DNA of 64,000 bases from Schaalia canis (GTDB lineage: Bacteria; Actinomycetota; Actinomycetes; Actinomycetales; Actinomycetaceae): NCBI RefSeq assembly GCF_003858455.1, contig NZ_RQZF01000002.1:186001-250000 (forward strand), read 5' to 3'. Position numbers and translations under genes: made by a program. A model generated the notes under the pieces. That model ran no database searches. It was not told the origin of the DNA and worked only from the letters and a program-made list of their open reading frames with translations. Shown in pieces: positions 18,595-27,774 of the stretch (within the stretch, counting starts at the first letter, position 1; each line of letters starts with the position of its first letter).

Positions 18595-19083
18595 TTAGGC
18601 GAAACGCGCCGTTGCTACCTTCACACCCGCCATTGACGGGTGAGAGTCGGTGATGGAGACATCGGAGACTTGCCCGTTCTTGGTGAAGACCACCGGAGTG
18701 ATGGGGGTGCGCCCACCGGCACGGATTGCCGCCACATCAACGGAAATAATGGGCTGGCCAACCGTCACCTTCGCGCCGCTTTCAACGAGGGCGGTGAAGC
18801 CTTCTCCCTTGAGTTCAACGGTTTCCAAACCGATATGAACCAGGATTTCAGCCCCATCATCGCCAACAACTGCGAAAGCGTGCAAGGTCTTGAAGATCTT
18901 GCGCAGCGTTCCCGAGATCGGGGAGCACACATTCACGACGCTAGCCCCCTCTTCAGGAATCACGGCGAATCCGTCCCCGAGCATACGCTGAGCGAAAACG
19001 GGATCTGGCACCTCAGTGACAGGAACAACCTGCCCAGCAAAGGGTGACGCGACGACAATCTTCTTCTTACCAAGACCGAACAT
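18595..19083 (-). CDS. crr: PTS EIIA component, glucose family
   Basis: 162 aa, a single EIIA-Glc-type domain. The phosphorylated His lies in ILVHIGLETVELKGEGF, and the second active-site His is replaced in context by the CSPISGTLRKIF segment upstream. It transfers phosphate from HPr to the EIIB domain of the neighbouring permease. In low-GC and high-GC Gram-positives this protein is usually only a carrier rather than the global regulator seen in enterobacteria. It lies 28 bases after the EIICB gene, in the same operon. Confidence 0.92.
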   Translation of the reverse strand: MFGLGKKKIVVASPFAGQVVPVTEVPDPVFAQRMLGDGFAVIPEEGASVVNVCSPISGTLRKIFKTLHAFAVVGDDGAEILVHIGLETVELKGEGFTALVESGAKVTVGQPIISVDVAAIRAGGRTPITPVVFTKNGQVSDVSITDSHPSMAGVKVATARFA

Positions 19084-19111
19084 GTCTATTCCTCAGGTAG
19101 TTCCTGTTGGT

Positions 19112-20707
19112 TCACACATCCTGTTCGCCCAGCAGTGTGACACTGCTGTCGGAAAGGATCCGAGCCACTTCGTCGTAGACGAACTGGACCTGTGGGCCAA
19201 CAATCACCTGAACCGTCTTCTGGGACGGACGGATCACACCGGCAACGCCAGCGCGCTTAATCTCCGCTTCCTTGACACCCAGGTGGTCCTTGACCGCTAC
19301 ACGCAGGCGGGTAGCGCAATAGTCAACCGATTCAACGTTTTCTACACCGCCTAGACCAGCAAGGATAGTCGACGCAACGTCATTCATCTCGGCATTGCCA
19401 GAAAGAGTGGCACCCTCGTCACTGTCATCGCCACGACCAGGGGTCTTGAGGTTGAGCAGACCAATGAGGAAGTAGAAGACGAGGAAGTAAACCACTGCGT
19501 AGACAAGGCCCAGAACAAGCAGCATGTACCACTGGTTAGCCATGGGGTTCTGGGAAGAGAGCAGCATGTCGACAAAGCCTGCTGAGAATCCAAAGCCTGC
19601 GGTCCATCCCATAGAAGCGGCGATAAAGACCGAGATACCGGTGAGGATTGCGTGCACAATGTAGAGCAGGGGCGCAACGAACATGAAGGCGAATTCCAGA
19701 GGCTCGGTCACGCCGGTGAAGAAGGAAGCCAGAGCGCCAGCCATCATGAGGGAGCCAACAATCTTCTTGCGGGGGTTGTCCGCGCGCAGGTACATAGCCA
19801 GAGCGGCAGCGGGCAGACCGAACATCATGACGGGGAAGAAACCAGCCTGGTAGCGGCCAACAACACCTTGAACGGTGCACACGCCGTCAGCCCACAGGCC
19901 GGGGCAGGATGCGGCATCTGTTGCAGCGGCAGCAGCTTCGATGGTGCCGGCGCCACCAAGGAACTTGCCAATGTCATCGATACCGACAACGTCGAACCAG
20001 AAGATCGAGTTGAGAGCGTGATGCAGACCGGTGGGGATCAGCAAGCGGTTGAAGAAGGCGTAGATACCTGCGCCAAGAGCACCCATCCCCTGAATGAGCT
20101 GACCGAAGTTGAACAGCACGCTATAGAGGATTGGCCACACGAAGTAAAGCACCAGTGCTAGAAGCATCGAGAAGAAGGTGATGAGGATCGGGACCAAGCG
20201 GCGTCCGGAGAAGAAGGCGAGGAAGTCGGGAAGCTTCACGGCATGGAAACGGTTGTACGTCCAAGCAGCCAACAGACCAACGAGGATGCCGAAAAGCACA
20301 TTCTTGGGGCCAACAGCACCCCAACCTTGTGCGGTCCATGCCAGCAGTTCGTCACCGCCTGCTTCTTTCAGCGCAGCCAGGTCAACCCCCTGGTATCCAG
20401 CCACAGACTTTTCGTTGATGAGGAAGGTGACAGTGGTAAAGCCGAGGAAACCGGAAAGGGCAGCAGCGCCGTTGGAATCCTTAGCAAGACCAAAAGCGAG
20501 GGCGATGGCGAAGATGTAGCCAAGGTTATCGAGGACAGCTGCACCGGCTTTGATGAGGATAGCGGCGATTACGCTGTTGCCGCCCCAGCCGTCGGGGTCA
20601 ATCCAATAGCCGATGCCCATGAGGATGGCAGCGACGGGCATGACTGCCACCGCTCCCATCAGGCCTTTACCGAACCTTTGCAGGCTCGTCATGATCCTAT
20701 CTTTCAC
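19112..20707 (-). CDS. PTS EIICB permease, glucose/N-acetylglucosamine type
   Basis: 531 aa. The EIIC domain (about residues 1-420, ten or so membrane helices) starts RFGKGLMGAVAVMPVAAILMGIG and contains the sugar-site region FTGVTEPLEFAFMFVAP. The EIIB domain (about 440-525) carries its phosphocysteine in VDYCATRLRVAV. It imports and phosphorylates glucose, GlcNAc or a related amino sugar; sequence alone does not separate them. The GTG at 20707 follows AAAGGAG; an ATG 15 bases later is less well placed. It directly follows the antiterminator gene (4-base gap), so translation is probably coupled. Confidence 0.9.
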   Translation of the reverse strand: MKDRIMTSLQRFGKGLMGAVAVMPVAAILMGIGYWIDPDGWGGNSVIAAILIKAGAAVLDNLGYIFAIALAFGLAKDSNGAAALSGFLGFTTVTFLINEKSVAGYQGVDLAALKEAGGDELLAWTAQGWGAVGPKNVLFGILVGLLAAWTYNRFHAVKLPDFLAFFSGRRLVPILITFFSMLLALVLYFVWPILYSVLFNFGQLIQGMGALGAGIYAFFNRLLIPTGLHHALNSIFWFDVVGIDDIGKFLGGAGTIEAAAAATDAASCPGLWADGVCTVQGVVGRYQAGFFPVMMFGLPAAALAMYLRADNPRKKIVGSLMMAGALASFFTGVTEPLEFAFMFVAPLLYIVHAILTGISVFIAASMGWTAGFGFSAGFVDMLLSSQNPMANQWYMLLVLGLVYAVVYFLVFYFLIGLLNLKTPGRGDDSDEGATLSGNAEMNDVASTILAGLGGVENVESVDYCATRLRVAVKDHLGVKEAEIKRAGVAGVIRPSQKTVQVIVGPQVQFVYDEVARILSDSSVTLLGEQDV

Positions 20708-20711
20708 TTCT

Positions 20712-21635
20712 CTAACTCCTTTGTTGAGTGATGGAATTGTGTTGAAGATCGTAGATCCATCCGTGGAGAAACACCGCCAGAAAAGCAGTCTCTCCTAGTC
20801 TCTGCTCAGAGGAGATCCCTCCTCGGATCAGGGCGCCTGAAGTGTTACTGCTGTGCGCGGGCGCCTCGCCAAGCAGAGTCAAAATAATCCATTCAGCATG
20901 CGTCCACTCATCGTGCAGGTCGCGCGCAATGGACCGAGGAACGCTGAAGAGTCGTGCACGGCCAGTCTCGATACGATCCACGAGGGCAACAAGAGCGGCA
21001 CTCAAGTCTTCGCGCAGGGATCGTGGGCATTCTGCTACTTTGAGTCGCGCAAGAGCTTGATCGATCACGCCCGCAAGTGCATTGGCCCTGCTTAACGGGC
21101 GCTTGACTGATTCACCGGAGCGTGCAGCGTTGAGGTGAAGAGTGATGAAGGCAGCCTCGTCAAGGGGAAGCTCAACACCAACGCGCGTATTGATGTGATG
21201 CAGAACGAGTTCGGCTACCTCAAACTCTGCGGGGAAGAAGGCGCGGATTTCAGGCAGGAGGTTGTTCTGAATGACCTGCCCATCGCGGAAACGTTCGACA
21301 GCGAAGGCAAGATGGTCGGTGAGAAGCAGATAAATCGACGGATGCAGATGGCCAAGGGTTTTCGTTGCCAGTTCTACACCTTCAGAGATCGCGCTCAGGA
21401 GCTCAGGATCGAGACCGTTCAAAAGGGTGAGGTAGTGGATCTTGTCAGGTTCAATAGCAACGTATTGCTGCTGGACGATTGCGGGGTCAATCGGATCGTC
21501 CACCTTGCGGTTAAATCCGATGCCGGTGCCAACAAGAACAGATAATCCTGATTCTGAGCGCACAACAACCGCGTTATTGTTCAGGACATGGGTGACCCGG
21601 TATTCGGGGTCAGCACCAGGCGCGCGGTCGTACAC
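20712..21635 (-). CDS. BglG/LicT-type transcription antiterminator
   Basis: 307 aa. The N-terminal CAT RNA-binding domain (about residues 10-65) has the hallmark VLNNNAVVV and GTGIGFNRKVDDPID. Two PTS-regulation domains follow, with phosphorylatable histidines in LLLTDHLAFAVER and FITLHLNA (PRD1), and in DEWTHAEWI (PRD2). It binds an RNA hairpin and prevents termination when sugar is present and the EIIB no longer phosphorylates it. A RAT-like sequence lies in its own leader, so it should autoregulate the whole PTS operon. GTG at 21635 follows GAGGAG. Confidence 0.92.
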   Translation of the reverse strand: MYDRAPGADPEYRVTHVLNNNAVVVRSESGLSVLVGTGIGFNRKVDDPIDPAIVQQQYVAIEPDKIHYLTLLNGLDPELLSAISEGVELATKTLGHLHPSIYLLLTDHLAFAVERFRDGQVIQNNLLPEIRAFFPAEFEVAELVLHHINTRVGVELPLDEAAFITLHLNAARSGESVKRPLSRANALAGVIDQALARLKVAECPRSLREDLSAALVALVDRIETGRARLFSVPRSIARDLHDEWTHAEWIILTLLGEAPAHSSNTSGALIRGGISSEQRLGETAFLAVFLHGWIYDLQHNSITQQRS

Positions 21636-21678
21636 AGGAGGCTCCTCGTTGAGCTAGGGCGGGAAAATCCGCTTCTCT

Positions 21679-21707
21679 CCAGTGATGCCTGCCGAACAGT
21701 GACACCC
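21679..21707 (-). promoter_or_regulatory. RAT-like ribonucleic antiterminator site
   Basis: On the minus strand the 29-nt segment reads GGGTGTCACTGTTCGGCAGG then CATCACTGG. It matches the pattern of LicT/SacT/GlcT targets (GG.TGT.ACTG....GCAGGCA..AC). It lies about 15-40 bases after the predicted transcription start and 44 bases before the antiterminator gene. A classical overlapping terminator with a U run is not obvious, so the mechanism may differ in detail. Confidence 0.7.
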
Positions 21708-21727
21708 AGAGCGGTATTACTGAGGAA

Positions 21728-21755
21728 ATTATGACACAGGACTCTGCCGTGTCAA
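21728..21755 (-). promoter_or_regulatory. Promoter of the PTS operon
   Basis: Minus-strand -35 TTGACA (21755-21750), 16-base spacer and -10 CATAAT (21733-21728). It reads into the RAT-like element and the antiterminator gene. Upstream, 21756-21990, the sequence is AT-richer and has no recognisable gene. Confidence 0.7.
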
Positions 21756-22008
21756 TAACCTTCAACAAACACATGTTATCAAGACATCAACCACCCTTTG
21801 GTCATTTTCTGTTCGCACCCCCTGCACATCTGCCCGAAAAGGCCACAAAATCCCTGAAGTGACTAAAATCAACCCCAACCAATCCCAGGGAATCTCCCTC
21901 ACGCGCGACCGCACACCCCGCCGATATTTCTGCGACGCAGCGAAATATCCACCTTCTCGCTCACCCCACACGCGATGACCTCATCTGTCTTGGCCAAGGA
22001 GTCTGGTC

Positions 22009-24276
22009 ATGTTGCCCTCACGCCCCCGCCCTATCCTTCCAATCACCCTCGGTGCTCTCCTAGCGCTCATCCTCCCCTTCTTCCTCCTCACCCCCAATGC
22101 CACTGCCGCCCCCGTACCCGCCGAAGTCAGTTTCGACTTCATCGCAGGAGCCCCAAGTGACGCCATTCGCGGCGCCACCGACCGCCCCGTCCCCACCCAC
22201 TGGGATCGCGAAGAATCCGCACTGCCACAATCCCCTGGCGACATTGACCTCCTCCACTCAAATAACAGGCTCTACAGCTACCCCATGATCGACATCAGCC
22301 CCGAGAGCCAGGGCCCCGGCAAACCCATCAAAGTCACCTTCTTCTATCAAAAGGGCACCTCCTACAACACCTACTACCAGAAATACACAGCCCTGTCCCA
22401 AACCGATGGGCGCGCCCTCCCTGCCTCGCTCAGTGCCGGATGGCCCACCACGAAGGAAGAACGCCCCTCCTTCCCTCAGCCTGTCGGTGCACGCGTGGCC
22501 GACCCTGACGGTACTGGCACTTGGGTGCTCCAACGCTGGCGTCCAGACGTTAACGCCACCCGCACGCTCAATTCACGGGGCACCTTCGTATTCGTCTCGG
22601 AGTGGAGCTACGAGGCTACCCCCGCCCACACCGTCACCTACTCTTTCACGCAGCCCGACGGTTCGCCCCTACCCGCCACCCCAGATTTAGCGGCGTTGTT
22701 ACCGGTGTCGGTCCTCCATGGACACTCCCTCACTCTTGGGATCAGCCCCGCAGAGACCTTCCCCCTGAACGTCGGCGGCGTTGAACGCACTTACGTCATC
22801 ACCCGCATTGAGGGCGTACCTACCGGCCCGGTCACCTCCAACGTGACGGTCACAATCAGCGCCACACCACGCACTTACACCCACACCTACACGGGCGAAG
22901 CCTTCTCCGCCGCCGCACGCCCGCTGCCGCCCTCGTTAGCCACGGTCGGCCCACCCACCCACGAGGCTAGCCCTACCTTCCCTCTGGCGGCCGGTGCCAC
23001 CAGCCCTGACCCCTCCGGCGAGGGCGTATGGACTTTGATGGAGTGGCGCTCAGAGTCACCGACGCTCTCTCCTGATGGGCTCACCCAAACCGAAGGCCAT
23101 AGTGCCGTATGGGACTACCGCAAGTGGGAGACATACAACGTGTCTTACGTGCTGCGCACACCCGACGCCTCGGCCGCCATCACAGCCCCCACCACTGGCG
23201 GAACGCCTCTGCCGACGTATGTGCAGGAAAATTCCACCCTCACCCTGCCGATCAGCGTTGGAGATACCTTCACCGTCAACGGCGCCGACGCTCCGCTGTA
23301 TGTGCTCCAGTCCATTGAAGGAGCACCAACTGGCCCGGTGAGCCAAGCCCCAACCATCACCCTGGTGGCGAAAGAACGCACGCACATCCATCGCTTCAGC
23401 GTTGAAGCCGTTGGCACTGATAGACCCCTACCTGCCGAGGTTGTCACCACCTACCCGGATTATGAGGGTCTGCCTGTTGTCTACCCGCAGGTCACCCCCA
23501 CTAAGGTCAAGGTGCCTGACGGGGAGTGGATCTCTCAAGGGTGGAGCGAAAGCGGCACAAGCCTGTCAGCCGATGGCCTGATCGAGACACACGCCCATGT
23601 GCTGCGTTGGAAGTTCAAGCAGATCTTTGATGTGGTAAACCCGCAGCCGCCATTTGCGACATCGGCAGAACTACTTGATGCGCATCCTGAGCTTGGCGCG
23701 CCCGGTGCCCCGCTTAGCCTGGTGACTCAAGGCTTGCCATTCACACTGGATGCGCGGGGATTCACCCCCTTGTCGATGGTTGACATTTACAGCTACTCAA
23801 CACCGCGTCTACTGGGCACGGTTACCGCTGATGCTCAAGGCCGCGTGTCCACCAGCATCTCTATTCCTGTTGACCTCAGCCCCGGGATTCACTTCCTTAC
23901 CCTCAGGGAACGCGGCAGTGCAAAGCCTCAGGCGATCCTCAAGCTGAATATACTCAGGGCACCCGTACCGCCAGGGGGCGGGCAGACCCCCGGCGGACAG
24001 ACGCCTGGCGGACAGACGCCAGGGGGCACTCCTGCTCCTGGCACCTCTCCCACAGTCAAGCCTCCTGCTGTCACCCAGCCCACTGTCACGCGCCCTGCTG
24101 CCACTCCATCCACTGCCATTCCTCCAGCACAGACTCCCCAGGCGACGATTCGACCTAAGCCTCGTCTTGCTCAAACTGGGGCAGGTGAAAATGGCCAGTC
24201 CGTGGCTGTTTTGCTCCTCATGTCGGGCCTGACGCTGGCGGCTGCTGCATCACTACCTGTCCTGTCTCGCCGCTAA
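22009..24276 (+). CDS. Sortase-anchored surface protein with repeat domains (LAQTG)
   Basis: 755 aa. A signal peptide occupies about residues 1-34 (LPITLGALLALILPFFLL then NATAA). Three to four imperfect repeats of about 110 residues follow; each contains a Pro-rich start like RPLPPSLATVGPP, a Trp-containing strand (WTLMEW, WVLQRW, WISQGW) and an EGxPTGPV segment. After a Gly/Pro/Thr-rich stalk with PGGQT repeats (residues ~655-675) comes LAQTG, a hydrophobic helix and two arginines. LAQTG is a variant of LPXTG. It is probably wall-linked and adhesive or structural; ligand unknown. AAGGAG precedes the ATG. It is followed by a terminator and has no adjacent sortase. Confidence 0.85.
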   Translation: MLPSRPRPILPITLGALLALILPFFLLTPNATAAPVPAEVSFDFIAGAPSDAIRGATDRPVPTHWDREESALPQSPGDIDLLHSNNRLYSYPMIDISPESQGPGKPIKVTFFYQKGTSYNTYYQKYTALSQTDGRALPASLSAGWPTTKEERPSFPQPVGARVADPDGTGTWVLQRWRPDVNATRTLNSRGTFVFVSEWSYEATPAHTVTYSFTQPDGSPLPATPDLAALLPVSVLHGHSLTLGISPAETFPLNVGGVERTYVITRIEGVPTGPVTSNVTVTISATPRTYTHTYTGEAFSAAARPLPPSLATVGPPTHEASPTFPLAAGATSPDPSGEGVWTLMEWRSESPTLSPDGLTQTEGHSAVWDYRKWETYNVSYVLRTPDASAAITAPTTGGTPLPTYVQENSTLTLPISVGDTFTVNGADAPLYVLQSIEGAPTGPVSQAPTITLVAKERTHIHRFSVEAVGTDRPLPAEVVTTYPDYEGLPVVYPQVTPTKVKVPDGEWISQGWSESGTSLSADGLIETHAHVLRWKFKQIFDVVNPQPPFATSAELLDAHPELGAPGAPLSLVTQGLPFTLDARGFTPLSMVDIYSYSTPRLLGTVTADAQGRVSTSISIPVDLSPGIHFLTLRERGSAKPQAILKLNILRAPVPPGGGQTPGGQTPGGQTPGGTPAPGTSPTVKPPAVTQPTVTRPAATPSTAIPPAQTPQATIRPKPRLAQTGAGENGQSVAVLLLMSGLTLAAAASLPVLSRR

Positions 24277-24315
24277 CTTCCGATAGGAGGATTCTCTTCC
24301 CTTTCGGCCACACTG

Positions 24316-24359
24316 CTGTGGGGCGCCACGACACCTGTGTCACATGTGGCGCCCCACAG
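24316..24359 (+). terminator. Terminator of the surface-protein gene
   Basis: 14-bp perfect stem (24316-24329 with 24346-24359). The loop holds an inner GACAC/GTGTC hairpin, giving one long compound stem 40 bases after the stop codon. Confidence 0.75.
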
Positions 24360-24405
24360 TGCGAGGAGGGGAAAGTCCCGGTTGAAAAACGGTATCCTCA
24401 TCATC

Positions 24406-25026
24406 ATGTCTACGGCTCCGGTGCGCGTCATTATTATTACGGGACCATCTGGTTCTGGTAAGTCTTCTCTGGCTCGTCGTTGTGGTCTACGCTCTGTCCG
24501 CTTGGACGACTTCTATCACACCTTTGACACCCCGAATATGCCGATGGTCGACGAACACCTCATTGACTGGGATGATGTTCGGTCATGGAATAAAGAAGCC
24601 GCAATTGAAGCCTTGATTGAGCTGTGCACAACGGGCCAAACTGACACACCCGACTATGACATTCCCACAAGTTCCGTCATTGGCAGCCGTCATCTTGAGC
24701 TTGATCCATCGGAGACAGTCATTGTTGCCGAGGGGATTTTCGCCGCTCATTGCGTACCCGCGTTGAAAGAGCGTGGCCTTCTTGCTGACGCGATCTGCAT
24801 TGCCCGCAATCCGTGGCGTAATGCCTACTTCCGGTTTATCAGGGACATTAAAAAGAACCGCAAGTCCGTGCCCGTACTCATTCGGCGCGGCCTGTATTTG
24901 ACCAAGCGCGAGCCGGGGCAGATTCGCGAGTGGACTGCTCTGGGCTGCCGTCCAGTACCTTCCCTTGAGGCTGCCGTCGAAGCAGTAAAGATGGCGGCCA
25001 CTGCAGCGGCAGCTCAGGCAGACTGA
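24406..25026 (+). CDS. Uridine kinase-like P-loop kinase
   Basis: About 206 aa. The N-terminal Walker A motif is GPSGSGKSS, followed by RLDDFYH and DWDDVRSW, which place it among uridine/cytidine-kinase-like NTPases. VIVAEGIFAAH is the strand 3/Walker B-like segment. ATG 24406 is used here; a TTG at 24382 in frame has a GAGGAGGGG upstream and could be the true start. The last ~20 codons are of special interest: a 23-bp segment (24964-24986) recurs with two mismatches at 33595-33617 in the same codon frame, at the far end of the accessory island. Confidence 0.8.
   Translation: MSTAPVRVIIITGPSGSGKSSLARRCGLRSVRLDDFYHTFDTPNMPMVDEHLIDWDDVRSWNKEAAIEALIELCTTGQTDTPDYDIPTSSVIGSRHLELDPSETVIVAEGIFAAHCVPALKERGLLADAICIARNPWRNAYFRFIRDIKKNRKSVPVLIRRGLYLTKREPGQIREWTALGCRPVPSLEAAVEAVKMAATAAAAQAD
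24964..24986 (+). repeat. Left copy of a direct repeat bracketing the island
   Basis: Coding for SLEAAVEAV in the kinase gene. 21 of 23 bases match 33595-33617, same orientation, including 14 identical consecutive bases (GCCGTCGAAGCAGT). Elements that integrate into the 3' end of a gene often leave such a pair. No integrase gene survives between the copies. Confidence 0.65.
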
Positions 25027-25194
25027 ACCTTCACTATCGGAGTCCAACGCTATGGCAACAGCCAATACAGCAGCGCCTCACATCAGCATTGAGCTGATGC
25101 GGCAGAGGTTAGGGAATTCGCCAGCATCTAGCAAATCGCCGAGCACACAAACGACGCGATAGTGCACGCGGCAGCGCTTCGCCGATGTCCGAGC
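25027..25194. other. Gap between the kinase gene and the IS3-family element
   Basis: 168 bases with no credible gene. It does not resemble the 5' half of an IS1634 element, although a 3' fragment of such an element lies on the other side of the IS3-type insertion; some sequence has therefore been lost or rearranged. Confidence 0.5.
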
Positions 25195-25244
25195 TGAACC
25201 GTCCTGGGTTTTGTTCCGTGGTGAAACCTGAAAGGATGGTTCTT

Positions 25245-25556
25245 GTGCCGAAGCAATTTGATGTGGAGTTTAAGCAGCGCGCTGTTCGTTTGGTGAATGA
25301 TCGTCTGGCTGCTGATAAGACGATGTCGTTAACCAAGGCGATTGGTGTGATTGCCAAGAAGCTCGGGGTTGCTTACGAGACTGTACGCCGGTGGTATCAC
25401 GACCCGGCGTTGAATCAAGACCATGAGGATGGCCCGCTTGCCGAGGAAGTGAAGCGTTTGCGTCGTGAGAATGCTGAGCTGCGCCAGGTCAATGAACTGC
25501 TCAAGGCTGCCTCGGCTTTTTTCGCCTCCGAACCAGGCCCCCGAGCCAGGAAATGA
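25245..25556 (+). CDS. IS3-family transposase OrfA
   Basis: About 103 aa. It is the DNA-binding subunit: PKQFDVEFKQRAVRLVND start, HTH with VIAKKLGVAYETVRRWYHD, then a leucine zipper (EVKRLRRENAELRQVNELL) used for multimerisation. GTG at 25245 follows AAAGGA. The stop overlaps the start of orfB (ATGA at 25553-25556). This overlap normally allows a programmed -1 shift to make the OrfAB transposase. OrfA looks intact but its partner is not. Confidence 0.85.
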   Translation: MPKQFDVEFKQRAVRLVNDRLAADKTMSLTKAIGVIAKKLGVAYETVRRWYHDPALNQDHEDGPLAEEVKRLRRENAELRQVNELLKAASAFFASEPGPRARK

Positions 25557-26093
25557 TCGCGTTCATCGATGAGTATCGTGATCGTTTCGGGGCACGTATT
25601 CATCTGCACTACGCTGGCTCACCACCGTCAAGGTGGGTTCATGACCGCCCGTGGATACCGCGCTGCGAAGAAGCGTGTGCCTTCACAGCGTTCTTTGCGG
25701 GACTGTGAATTGCTCCCCGTCATGATCGACATTCACCGCGAAAACTATGGCGTGTATGGGGTGCGTAAGATGTGGCACGCCATGGAACGCGTGGGCCATG
25801 ATATTGGCCGCGGCCAGGTTGCTCGGTTAATGAAAATCGCTGGTCTTTATGGTGTTATCCGGGGTCGAAAGCCGATCACCACTAGAGGCGCTACAACGCC
25901 AGATATGCGTCCTGACTTGGTTCAGCGCAACTTCCGTGCCCCAGGGCCGAACCGGTTGTGGGTTGCTGACATGATCCTGTGTGCGCACCAAGTCTGGGTT
26001 CGTGTACACAGCGTTCGTCACTGACGTGTACTCCAGGAAGATTGTGGGCTGGGCTACCAAGAGCCGCCTCACCACCGAGGCCCTACCCTTAGA

Positions 26094-27774
26094 CCTGACT
26101 CGTGCAACTTTAGTGACCCAGGAGGGTGAGTAGTTCTTGGGTTTGGGGGTCGATTTGGGGGTAAGCAGTGTGTTGTTGCCCGTTGGGTAGGGTGATGTCG
26201 ATTTCTTGCAGATCGATGAGTTTTTTGACCAGCTTTGGGGCTGTGATTCCTGTTTCCTGGTAGAGGTGTCGGGCGAGGGTCAGAGCTGCGGTGACAACGG
26301 TGAGGTGGGCTTGGATAGCGTCTTTGGTGTGGTGGAAGATGGGCCGGGCTTTGAGGTCGTGTTTGCTCATGCGGAAGGACTGCTCTACGTGCCATAGCTC
26401 GTGGTAGTAGGCAATAATCTGCCTACCGTCACTGACGTGTGCGGGGATATTAGTAACGTAGCCTTTGAGTCCAACTAGGCGTTGGGCGTGCTCAAAGGCT
26501 TTGTCATCAAAGGTCATACCCATGCGCCCCTGGGACACGAAGCGAGGCTTACGTGCGGGCTTGGCCCCTTCGATGGCGTCCATGGCTCGACGTTGTTGCG
26601 CGTTGAGGGTTCTATTGTCACGCGCTGCACGCTTGCTGGAGTAAGCCCATATTGCTCTCCATGATTTTTGCCCTACCTGTCTGCTATCGCCCTGGTCAAG
26701 GCTTGGCTGTTGTGTTCTGGGGTTGGGGATGGGGTGGTCAATAATTTGCCCATCAACCATGTAATCCCCATGCTGGTCCCAGTACTGTTCGAGGTCGTGG
26801 GGTGCTCGGCTTTGGCGGGCACCGACGATGAATAATAGCCCTGCCTCGTCCAGGGCTTTGAGGTTTCCCACGCTGAGCATGCCTGCGTCAGCTACCACCA
26901 CGAAATCATGCAGACCGTGGCGGTCTTGGAAGCGTTTGATGATGGAGATGAGGGTGTGGGTTTCGGCTTTGTTACCTTCGAAGGCTTCCACCTCTAAAGG
27001 GTTTCCCGCGCGGTCAACGAGTAGGCCAACAATGATTTGGGGGTCAACCCGACGTTCCTTGGAGTAGCCCACGCGGCGAAAGCCTTTATTTGCCTCCCAA
27101 TCCTCATCCTCACGCTCAGCCTCGAAATACAGGGTCGTCACGTCATAAAGCACAAGGGACAGATCTCCATGACGGCTAGCGTGAGTAAAGCAAGCCTGGG
27201 CGAGGGTGTCGCGGTAAGCTCGCTGAGCGCAACGCTTAAGGGAGTTAAACAGCGTTCGACGGCTGACATGCTCAATTCCTAAACGCTCAAGGACATTGAC
27301 AGTGGCTTCCTTCGAGCATGGTTCAATCAAACGAGCCAACACCATCTGCTTAAACGCCTCATCGCCCAGGACGTCAAAACCAATATCCACATAGGCTTTA
27401 TCCAACACGCTCCACAACAGGGCGGAGCGTTTGCCTCCCACACGCAAAGCGCTCCTAGCATGGCGCCGTTTGGGCTCCAAATCTAAAGTTGTTTGGCCGG
27501 GGTGGAGTTCATCATGAGCTGCCTGCATCAACACAGTCAGCTCAACCTCATTGTGAGCAGAGCCGACATGCTTAAGCACAACGTTCTTGCGCCCCTGCTT
27601 TTCCACGATCTGCACAGCAGTCGCACCAGAAGCAGTTCTCACACGACGAATAAACGGGGCCACACCCCCATTCTAGACACCCATTTAGTGACCCACTCAC
27701 ACAGCGCGAACCGCAGAATATCAACAAAAACCAGGACTCCAACCCCAAAACCGCCACCACTTGCACGAGTCAGG
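26094..27774 (-). mobile_element. IS1634-family insertion sequence nested in the IS3 element
   Basis: 1681 bp with terminal inverted repeats CCTGACTCGTGCAA (26094-26107 and complement 27761-27774). It is flanked by a 5-bp target duplication TTAGA at 26089-26093 and 27775-27779. One full-length transposase gene is inside. The clean duplication and intact gene indicate the most recent insertion in this region. Confidence 0.92.
26110..27663 (-). CDS. IS1634-family transposase
   Basis: 517 aa, in the size range for this family. The N-terminus is MAPFIRRVRTASGATAVQIV. The DDE catalytic core includes LVLYDVTTLYFEAE (first Asp), FVVVADAGMLSVGN (second Asp) and YHELWHVEQSFRMSKHDL (Glu, in the Y-(2)-R/E-type segment). 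The C-terminus ends EIDITLPNGQQ...QELLTLLGH. The frame is uninterrupted, so the enzyme may be active. A shortened relative of its last ~28 codons remains at 28185-28287. Confidence 0.92.
   Translation of the reverse strand: MAPFIRRVRTASGATAVQIVEKQGRKNVVLKHVGSAHNEVELTVLMQAAHDELHPGQTTLDLEPKRRHARSALRVGGKRSALLWSVLDKAYVDIGFDVLGDEAFKQMVLARLIEPCSKEATVNVLERLGIEHVSRRTLFNSLKRCAQRAYRDTLAQACFTHASRHGDLSLVLYDVTTLYFEAEREDEDWEANKGFRRVGYSKERRVDPQIIVGLLVDRAGNPLEVEAFEGNKAETHTLISIIKRFQDRHGLHDFVVVADAGMLSVGNLKALDEAGLLFIVGARQSRAPHDLEQYWDQHGDYMVDGQIIDHPIPNPRTQQPSLDQGDSRQVGQKSWRAIWAYSSKRAARDNRTLNAQQRRAMDAIEGAKPARKPRFVSQGRMGMTFDDKAFEHAQRLVGLKGYVTNIPAHVSDGRQIIAYYHELWHVEQSFRMSKHDLKARPIFHHTKDAIQAHLTVVTAALTLARHLYQETGITAPKLVKKLIDLQEIDITLPNGQQHTAYPQIDPQTQELLTLLGH

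Noticed and set aside
23973..24035. Possible short direct-repeat array (PGGQT codons)
   Set aside because: Considered as CRISPR-like or a VNTR outside genes, but the repeats are in frame inside the stalk of the surface protein and have no spacers.
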